Assembly: GCF_035222275.1 (NCBI RefSeq)
Contig: NW_026946359.1
Span: forward strand, 3,720,001-3,784,000
Origin: Podospora bellae-mahoneyi
Lineage: Eukaryota > Ascomycota > Sordariomycetes > Sordariales > Podosporaceae
Direction of reading: 5' to 3'
Length of the DNA stretch: 64,000 nt
Shown: positions 56,406-64,000 of the stretch, piece by piece
How the letters are laid out: each line of letters begins with the position of its first letter
Position numbering within the stretch: the first letter of the stretch is position 1
The notes under the pieces: model-generated
Seen by the model: only the letters and a program-made list of their open reading frames with translations
What the model was told of the DNA's origin: nothing
The model's database searches: none
Position numbers and translations under genes: made by a program

Positions 56406-58508
56406 ATGGCATGTTTCTTCCTCCCCAGTGGAATCGACGAAGGTGGGTCGAACCAGAGCCCATTCGCCCCTCCTCCCTCCAAAGCCCAACAAGCCTGTGT
56501 AAGTTGCCGAAAGCAAAAGTGAGCCTCCCTCTTAACCCCCTTCTCATGAACCAGCACTGACAACACGCCCAGGAGAAAATGCGACAAAATCCTCCCCACC
56601 TGCGGCCTCTGTGCCAGAATGGCCCGGCCATGCGATTACACCATCCTCGACACCATCCCACAACAGCAACCGGCCCAAGCATCATCAGAGGAGCTCGCAA
56701 CCCTCCAGGCCCGGCTGTGTGAGCTAGAGAATCGTCTCAACAATGCCTCTCAATCTCAACAACCACCACCGCCACGACAACCATCACCACCTACCATGCA
56801 TATCAACCCTGAAATTCTCCCCCCTCTACCTCCCAAGCCACCCTCGTCCCTCTGGTCCCCTTCTGCTGTCCCCTCCCGCTTTCCCACCTCCTTATTCCTC
56901 GACCTGGACGCCTTCAACTGGTCCACCACCCCCATCCCCACCCCCAATATGCCCATCCCAAGTGAAGTCCTCGACATCCTATCCAGAGGCACAACAGTCC
57001 AAGACACTGCCACCGAATACTTCCACGGCACCCACGCTTGGTTCCCCTTCATCTCCAGAAAACGCATGGAGCTCGGGCTGTCCCTCTGGGAAGCCGGTCC
57101 CGAACTTGCCTTCCTCTTTCTCGGCATGAAACTGGTAAGCACCCCAGTCAACAACGGGGTGGAGCCAGCCGGCAACCCGCTGTATACCGCAGCGAAAAGA
57201 TTCTGGGCTTCGCTCGAACAAGCCGGGAGCGTGAGCCTGCAGTTTGTCCAGGGGATGGTACTGGTGACGGTTTATGAGATGGGGCACGGGATATACCCCG
57301 CGGCGTGGATCAGCGTAGGAGTGCTGGGGAGATGGGTTGAGGTTTTAGGACTGCCGGGGTTTAGAAGAGGAGGGGTGGCGTTGGGGAGCGTGGTACGTCT
57401 TTTCAGCTGCTGTGATGATGACTCTGAAACCGATGATGGATGATGCTGACAGTACCTTCAAAAAGACAACCTGGACTGAATCCGAAGAACGCCGCCGTTT
57501 GTGGTGGGCAATCTACATTCTTGATCGCTGCATCTGCCTCGGCAACAAGAGATGTTTCTGCCTTCCGGAGCCAGACGAGTCTTTTGTCCTGCCGGTAGAT
57601 GATAAAGCTTTTGTTAGTCCCCCTTCCCACTTGCTACCAAGTCACTAACCCACTTCCCGCCCCTCCAGGACGAAGGCAACCCAACCCTCTCCCCCACCAA
57701 CCCCCTACCAACAACCCCGTTCACCATCCAGGCTCTCTCCCCCTTCACCCGCCTAGTCCAATCCGCCCTGCTCCTCTCCCGCACCCTAACCCACGTCCGC
57801 ACCGTCATCCAATCCAACATCTCCAACCGCCCTGTCCCATTCTCCCTTCCCCTTCTCACGTCCCTCGCCACCGACCTGGTTAACTTCACCCAGGTGATCC
57901 AATCCGAATTTTCCCCCGAACCACCCTCCCCCGGGACTACCACCACCCCCTCCTCCACCTCAACCTTCCTCCCCACCACCATCACCAGCGTCTCCCCTTG
58001 CTACACCATCTCCCTCCTCCCGTCTCTTTCAGTAGCCCTCTCAACTCTAATCCTCCTCTTCAACACCTACTGCACCCCCGAAAACCAACACCTCGGCCCC
58101 TCCCCCCTCCCCGGCCCCGAAGCCCCCCCCCTCCAGTCCCCCTCCCACATTTCCTTTGCTCAGCAGTCTATGCAAGGGCTACGGGAGACCTCCCTCAAGA
58201 TCCGCGAGCTCTCCCTCGAACTCCTCGACCTGCTCGTCCTCCCCTCCCAAGAAAAAAAACTCTCCCCTTTGTGCCTCGACAGCCTCTACGCCTCAATGGC
58301 AACACTGCACTGGTTATGGAAAGAAGGCGGCGACGCGGACGTGAGAGAGGCGCTCGAGGATGTGCGACGGTGCATAAGCAGGACGAGCATGCGGTGGCGG
58401 GTGTCGAGAGAGTACCTCGAAATACTCAAACGGCAAGACGTCAGTTTTGCCATGGCTTTCAGGGCTGAGAGTGGCAAGTCATGTTTGACACGTGTGGACG
58501 GATCGTAA
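56406..58508 (+). CDS. Zn2Cys6 fungal transcription factor with fungal_trans domain
   Basis: This is a predicted nuclear regulator binding DNA through a binuclear zinc cluster. Exons 56406-56518, 56573-57392, 57466-57612 and 57669-58508 give 639 residues; introns are 54, 73 and 56 bp. The cluster is ACVSCRKQKRKCDKILPTCG followed by LCARMARPC; it is split by the first intron after KQK. The middle-homology region shows THAWFPFISRKRM, FLFLGMKL, and after the second intron EERRRLWWAIYILDRCICLGN and LPEPDESF, typical of fungal_trans. The second intron is the least certain: the acceptor used (AAAAAG at 57465) keeps the frame and follows a CTGAC branch-like motif. Target genes are unknown. It is not near any biosynthetic cluster. 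Confidence 0.88.
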
Positions 58509-58689
58509 CCGCCGCTGTCGTTGACAATGATGGGACCCGCATGAACAAGCAAATGTTAAAACTCCATAATAAACGTTGAGGTATACACTGGATGGATAAT
58601 ACATAACATAACGCCAATTCTTCTCAGTCGAACCCCAAACACCATTGGCTTGCTTGCTTGCTTTCCCATAGTCTAACAAATACCTCCCC

Positions 58690-59900
58690 TCAAAACTTGT
58701 AAACCTGCTCAGGGGTATACCCCAACTCCTTCAAAATCCCCTTCAACTCCCCCTGGTCCCTCGGGCTCTTCTTGTTCCCCGAAATACTGTCCATCATCCC
58801 CGGCGGCCCGCAAACAAAAACCTTGATGTTCTCATTCTTCGGCTCCGGCAACACAGTCTTCAGCAGCTCCTTGTTGATGAACCCCTTCGCACCAGTCCAC
58901 TGCTTGGGCGGGTTGTCCAAGACATAAAACGCCCTGAACCGCTGAGGGTAGTGGTTCTCGAGCGTGGCCAGCTCGTTCTTCAACAAGATATCATCCGCGC
59001 TGACGTTGCCAAAAACCAAGGTAACCTTGGTCTTATCCTCGGGGTTGTTGAAGATGGTCCTGAGCAGCTGGTACATGGGCGTGATCCCCGTACCACCAGC
59101 CACAAGAGCAATATGCTCATGTTTGTTCGGCGACCAAGCATACTTTGGCAGCGGCCCCTTCACATCAAGCCTCTGACCGGGAGCCATATCGTGCAAATGG
59201 GTGCTCATCGGGCCATTGGGGTACTTCTTCACCAACAAATCAATATACCCCGGCGTGTCCTCGTCGCTGATTGGCGTGTACGGCCTCAAAACAGCCTTCT
59301 CGGCATCCAGAGGCTTGTACTTTGTCAAAATGGCACTCGCGACAGGAAGGCCAGAGACCATGTCATCCTCGGGCAGGCGGAAACGAAGACGCTTCGAGTT
59401 GTGGTTGATGATCTCCACCTCCTCAAGCTTGAGGCTGAGGAAGCCCTGGTCGCCGCCGGTGAAGGCTTTCTTGGCCTCGACGCCCGGAATCTTCTCCGCG
59501 ACGGCGGCGGAGGCGTTCTTGACCTTTTCCTGGGCCTTGTTCGCAGCGGTGGAGCCGGAGAGGAAGTAGTAGCCTGCACCGGCGAGACCGGCGGCGGCGG
59601 CGGCGCCGTAGAGGAGGGTGTTGTTGCTGCCCTTGGAGGAGGGGGAGGGGTCGGTGGCGTAGCTGCGGATTTGCTGCAGAATCAAGAAAAAAATGTCAGT
59701 CAATGCGGTACAGGATCCATGATTGCAGGATGCGAAAGAAGCTCAAAAGCTACCGCTTAGTCTGCGGTTGGTACATCCCTCGTGCTGACCCAGCGATGAC
59801 GCAGTTGGGGAGAGAGAGACAGCGAACAAAAAATTAGACTCACGCGCTTGAGGGGCGCAGAGACCCGGAAGGCGGACCGACTAGCGACGAATAGACTCAT
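58690..59900 (-). CDS. MCR1: Mitochondrial NADH-cytochrome b5 reductase
   Basis: Mcr1 passes electrons from NADH to cytochrome b5 and to erythroascorbyl radicals. In yeast it exists as an outer-membrane and an intermembrane-space form. Exons 59900-59844 and 59673-58690, with a 170-bp intron, give 346 residues. The N-terminus is a mitochondrial presequence ([19 protein letters not shown]) followed by RSYATDP. A membrane helix lies at about 38-58. Then come the FAD-binding RPYTPIS motif, [14 protein letters not shown], the NADH-binding [13 protein letters not shown] and [12 protein letters not shown]. The end ([10 protein letters not shown]) is typical for fungal Mcr1. Length and order agree with the family. 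The intron separates the presequence from the rest. Confidence 0.96.
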
Positions 59901-61006
59901 TGTTGGTGGTGATGTTGACGTTTTTTTTTTTTGTTGGAGGTGTTGGAGAAGAAGATCAAGAACTCCAAGAACCAGAACAGGACCCGGGTGTTTGTATCTC
60001 AATCGGAGTGGAGGGAGGGGGGAAAGAGACGGGGGATTTGTAAAAAAAGGTGGAGGAAATCCGACCCTCTAGGATGTTGCTTGATTAGCCGTTGTTCCTA
60101 CCCAGCGATTCCGGCGATTTACGTCATCCCCTCCCCCCAAGGCCCGCTAGAAACATGCTCTGCAGCACGACTTATCAAGTTGGGTTTTTGGTGATGGAAC
60201 AGGTGGGGTCTGTCTGAAAGTTGAGATGTCATCTGGAGTCTTGATGGCAGTGTTCATCTCTTGTTTTTAGAATTGAGGAATTAGGTAATTGCCAATGGCT
60301 TCAGATGGCAGGTTTGGGCATGTGTGTTTTGATCAACGTATCCTTTTCTTCAACAGCAATCCTCTATCTCTCACATACATCAACACAACAAACAACCTCC
60401 TCTGAACTATATATCCACCTTATGATGGCACATGTCTCACCCACCCACTCCAATGCAATTCTTTATAACGAAAGACAGCCTCACCAACACCCAGCAATGA
60501 TCTCAACCATCCACACAGACAAACACGTCTCACCTCCCCCCCCCACCATCACAACAACGCAACACTCAGAAAACAAGACCATAGAAAGACTCAAATGGGC
60601 TCCCATCATGATCATTCAGCATTCAACATCAAAAAAAGATGACAAACGACAAAAAAAAAAGCTAATAAACAACCACGAGAGGGAAAAAAAACAGTAGGGT
60701 AAAAAGCCATTTCAAAGACAATAAAACATTTCGCCCTTCCTTTTTTCCACACAACCCACCCTAAAATTTCCGCCCAGCTTTGGGGGGAAAAACAAAAGAA
60801 CCAGTCCTCTCATTTTATCAAGGCTCTGGGGTTAGGGGGTAGATATTAGTAGTACATTTATCCTGACGAGTTCAACAACACCAATTCCCTACTCCACGCT
60901 TTGCCATGCCCAATAATTTGTCCTGGTCCTGTGAGAACATTGCTGCTTCCTTCTCGTGTGTTGAAGCTACAGCCCGAAATTTCACCTCCCATACTTTCTC
61001 GCATTA
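59901..61006. other. Intergenic between MCR1 promoter and NBP2-like gene 3' end
   Basis: This is 1.1 kb. It holds a T-run just at the MCR1 leader (59921-59932), A-runs near 60650-60690 and a C-run near 60536. It has no convincing gene. Confidence 0.5.
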
Positions 61007-62602
61007 TCACCTGGACGCCCTCTTTGTACTCTCCAGCTTCGCATCCGGTAGCGTTTCCAATCCTGGCTCCCCTTTCTTGGTGGTGCTTATCACGTCTTGA
61101 CTTCCTCTCCTGAGAAATCCGGCCTCGTTGTGGAAGAGTAGTGTTGGCGTGTTAGCTTGAGAGCCTCCTCGTTGGCCGTGGTAGTGCACTACCTGTGGAG
61201 GTGGCTGGCCAGCTTGTGTACCCAGCAGGTGTTGTGGGTAGGGGTCTAGGTCCTTGCTGCTCGTGCTAAAGGTTGATACTACCGGCTGGTGAAACCCGTT
61301 TGTTCCGGTTGCTGTTACTGTCGACCCGGAGCCTACGGTTGTGGCAGGCGATTGTGGAAGCTGATACTCGGTTTGAGTTGGGGTTCCCGCTTCGTTTGTG
61401 GCATTGCTGGGGCTTCCGGGGCTGGTAGTATCCAGTTGCCCTGTCAAGCTCGTCATGCCACCTTCAATATCACGGAGCAGCCGAACATATTCCTCAGGGA
61501 CAAGCCCACTCTCTTGTGTTCTCGGATCCTCGGCCACAAGCCAGCCTTGACCATGCCGATATGATACCCAGATGATCTGACCCTCCACGAGCGGGAGCTC
61601 GTTCTCGTTCTCGCGCTCAAAATCAAAGAGAGCCACGGCTTTGCCGTGCATTTCCTCGTCGGGAGACGTGATGGTGAATTGATAGTCCCGTGAATAGCGG
61701 GATTCGTCAACGTTGTGGTATCCTGGCGAGGAGCACGTGCTCGAGTTGTCCGAATCGTAGGCGCCCTCGTCAGCGTAGCCCCTGGGCTGCTGGTTGGCGA
61801 TTTGGTATGGCTCGTTTCCATTCCCGGGGTGTCCGTTGCCAGTGTGTCCCGCCTGTCCCGGTGGATAGGTCACGTATTCGCCGCCTGGGCCGTTCGCTTC
61901 GTTCCCTTGGTTGATGTAGTACCGGTCAGCTCCGTCGGTGCTGGTGCCGACGTAGAAGCCTCTATCGCCGCCATAATGGTCCTGGCTCATGAGCTGCTCA
62001 CGGCCAACCCGACTCCTGCCGTAGATGCCACCCGACGAGGTCTTGTGATGCTTCCTGTGCCGAGAACTGACGACTGGGCTCTGGAGATCCTCGTCCTCGC
62101 TCCACGGTGGGCCGTCTGCCAAATGGATAGAGGGCAGATCAGCCGGTCTGCCGTGTGAGCCCCCGCCGCCGCTGCTCCAGAAGTGGCCATCCCAGCCCCG
62201 GCTGTCCCAGGCGGTTGGTGGGTCCGAGAGACGTCGCTGCTCGCTGGCGGGGGTGGTCATGCCCGAGGGCGGTCGTGATGGCTCCGGCGGCGGACCATAG
62301 TGAAGCGGGTGACCGGGCGGGTAGGCAAAGTCTCGTACGAGCGTGTAGGGCAGACTCGAGGGGAAGAGGGGGAAGATGTGAGAGGGCGGGCGTGACCGTG
62401 AGGGTAGCGAACTCGTGGTCGAGTACTGCGACAGCCGGTTCTTGGACGCGTGCGACATTGGGCGAGGAAGTTGGCTCCTGGGAGCGGGAGGTGAGGTGAT
62501 GAGCGGTGGAAGTGCGGGGTGGGCCGCGTTCGCAGTCACCGGCGACGATATGGCGGGCGGCGACGTCGCTGGAGAGTTTGCGGGCGATAGGATCGCCGTC
62601 AT
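61007..62602 (-). CDS. SH3-domain adaptor similar to Nbp2/Skb5
   Basis: From the ATG at 62602 the product has 531 residues; the frame is open further upstream to an ATG at 63157 (716 residues), but that part is Pro/Ala-rich and may be leader. A single SH3 domain lies at about 319-382 (VALFDFERENENELPLVEGQ, then WVSYRHGQGWLVAEDP, SGLVPEEYV). The sequence resembles the SH3 of yeast Nbp2 and fission yeast Skb5, adaptors that bring phosphatase to the HOG and cell-wall MAP kinase pathways. Both flanks are disordered and rich in Ser, Pro, Gly and Thr. No other domain is visible. The SH3 call is firm. The Nbp2 assignment is likely but based on one domain. Confidence 0.78.
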   Translation of the reverse strand: MTAILSPANSPATSPPAISSPVTANAAHPALPPLITSPPAPRSQLPRPMSHASKNRLSQYSTTSSLPSRSRPPSHIFPLFPSSLPYTLVRDFAYPPGHPLHYGPPPEPSRPPSGMTTPASEQRRLSDPPTAWDSRGWDGHFWSSGGGGSHGRPADLPSIHLADGPPWSEDEDLQSPVVSSRHRKHHKTSSGGIYGRSRVGREQLMSQDHYGGDRGFYVGTSTDGADRYYINQGNEANGPGGEYVTYPPGQAGHTGNGHPGNGNEPYQIANQQPRGYADEGAYDSDNSSTCSSPGYHNVDESRYSRDYQFTITSPDEEMHGKAVALFDFERENENELPLVEGQIIWVSYRHGQGWLVAEDPRTQESGLVPEEYVRLLRDIEGGMTSLTGQLDTTSPGSPSNATNEAGTPTQTEYQLPQSPATTVGSGSTVTATGTNGFHQPVVSTFSTSSKDLDPYPQHLLGTQAGQPPPQVVHYHGQRGGSQANTPTLLFHNEAGFLRRGSQDVISTTKKGEPGLETLPDAKLESTKRASR

Positions 62603-64000
62603 GGTTTCTGAAGAAAGAGACGGCGGGACGGGCGTAGAAGAATTACTGATGTCGGGCGGGTGGGGTGCGGCCCTTTGCGCGCTGGCCGCTGGGTCGATTC
62701 GCTCGAAATCGAATAGCTGCGTGGGGACCCCCCAACCAGGCCTGCTCCCTACACTAAACCAGGGGTTGATAACTGGGGTCCGCGACTCGACCGAGTCTTG
62801 ACTTTGCGCCTTCGAAACGCACGGTCTGTTTACTTTTTTGTCGTTGTTTAGAGCGAGGTTGTATTGTTGAGAAGAGAATCGTGTTTGACCCTCTCTTGTG
62901 ACGGGGTCCGGACGGACCCTCGTTTCTCGAGGAACTGGAACCTCCTCTCTGCTCTCAGGCGCTGGCGCTGGCGCTGGCACTGGCACTGGCGCAGAACGGG
63001 GGCGGGCGTCTTCACAGTGCAGAAAAAAAAGATCAGACGAACGAAACTCGGCGGCTCGGAGGGGTGGAGCGTTGGGGGAACCTAGAACCGGTTGTTCGCT
63101 CGAGGCTCGACTCCGGAAGGTCGGAGAAAGGGGGGGGCAATGGGTGTCTGTTCCCACGTGGAAGGGCTGTCGAGAACAGTGGTGGTAGATGAGGACGTGG
63201 AAAAGAGAGCCAAATCAATTGGCCATCCCCAGAGCAAACGTGGTGTTTGACAGACAGTCGGAAGTCAAAGATGAGGGGAACCACCCACTACAACCCGCGA
63301 GCGGAACACAGCGCACACAGCAGGCAGAGAAGCGGGCGGCTGGCCGGGTTGCTTAAGCGCGCTGCGGCCAGAATCAGAGACCAGGCCCCAGCAATTGCCA
63401 ATCGCTCTCCATTTTCTATTCACCATCTTTCATACTGTGTACAGATTGATGGATAGCCAGCTATGTAAGATCTGTATACTGTGTATGAACCAACTGCATG
63501 TTGGTGACAGTCGACGAGGGGAGAGAGAGGCCCGGAATGGCTGCACCTTTCATTGGCGAACTCTGGCATCTGACACACAAACTCGAAGGATTGTTCTGTC
63601 ATTGAAAGCACAGTTGTCTCCTGTCTGCATTACGAGACGCATAGGTACCTAGCCGTCGTCCCAGCACAGAAATCGTTGTCTTGTCGTCCCATCTATATAT
63701 AGCTTCTGTGAGTAGCATTCCCCAAGGTCCTGGGAGGAAAGTCGAAGAAACACCCAAAAAGCACGGTTAAATATACTGAAAAGCAGACTGATGAACGAAC
63801 CACTTGTTTCCATTCGGAAGCTGGCTCGAGACAAAGAAACATGGAGGGGGCTTGAGAGAGGGGAAAGAAGCGAAGGTACCTTGGGAACAGTACTGTGTAG
63901 CAACCTAAGGGGAAACATGTAGCGCACGGACCATATTGTTTCAAGTCCGCATCCAGGCTGTGGGGCTCGTCATCCATCCGGCTCAAGGCGGTCAGTGGCG
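62603..64000. other. 5' flank of NBP2-like gene and end of window
   Basis: The first 555 bases continue the NBP2-like reading frame and may be coding or leader; they contain an alternating Pro/Ala-Val dipeptide stretch (about 62957-62990). Beyond 63157 no reading frame looks real. The final 0.8 kb should hold a promoter and has no feature I can support. Confidence 0.45.

Noticed and set aside
57445-57452. CTGACAG as acceptor of the second intron in the Zn2Cys6 gene
   Set aside because: Using it breaks the reading frame. The downstream AAAAAG acceptor keeps the frame and leaves CTGAC as a plausible branch point.
58951-59760. 269-codon frame opposite MCR1
   Set aside because: MCR1 on the other strand is unambiguous by motifs. 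The opposite frame arises from its biased codons and crosses the MCR1 intron boundary.

Overview
The window comes from the nuclear genome of a filamentous ascomycete, most likely a Sordariomycete and probably order Sordariales. The evidence is short GT-AG introns (about 57-195 bp) with CTAAC/CTGAC-like branch points, a trifunctional HIS-3 histidine gene lying next to a lysophospholipase gene as in Neurospora, dispersed 5S rRNA genes rather than 5S inside an rDNA array, and gene families typical of Pezizomycotina (DUF3176 membrane protein, Zn2Cys6 regulator, GH47, fungal CorA-like). There are no insertion sequences, CRISPR arrays or operons. I could assign 22 protein genes, one probable gene relic and three 5S genes. 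Splicing was worked out by hand from splice signals and reading-frame continuity.

Layout. 0-16 kb: a membrane protein of unknown role; a 3-kb gap with a degenerate repeat; a low-complexity protein with a hydrophobic tail; UTP11 (ribosome biogenesis); a CorA-like transporter; a GH47 alpha-mannosidase; a Maf nucleotide pyrophosphatase. 16-28 kb: a GPI-anchored lysophospholipase, a 2.2-kb interval, his-3, TAF9 divergent from his-3, and the lipin-type phosphatidate phosphatase. 30-43 kb: a membrane/fibronectin-III/coiled-coil protein, a twin-CX9C mitochondrial protein, a small secreted protein with a broken relative, two 5S genes, a D-amino-acid oxidase, and a caspase-fold protein with a zinc-binding-like N-terminus. 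43-64 kb: a DUF3176 membrane protein, a ZRC1-type zinc transporter, a third 5S gene, a Zn2Cys6 transcription factor, mitochondrial NADH-cytochrome b5 reductase, and an NBP2-like SH3 adaptor.

The genes do not form one pathway. Most are housekeeping genes: histidine synthesis, ribosome assembly, TFIID, phospholipid synthesis, cytochrome oxidase assembly, glycan trimming and zinc storage. They are mixed with fungal-specific genes of unknown role. No secondary-metabolite cluster or mobile element is evident.

The points most worth following are: (1) a repeated 5'-to-3' change of codon choice inside genes, from C-ending to G/T-ending codons, which seems to restart after introns; (2) the caspase-like protein, whose second intron can be read through in frame between the two catalytic residues; (3) the conserved his-3/lysophospholipase neighbourhood, whose spacer corresponds to the place of the cog recombination hotspot in Neurospora; and (4) three unequal 5S genes, one of which lacks the upstream TATA element.
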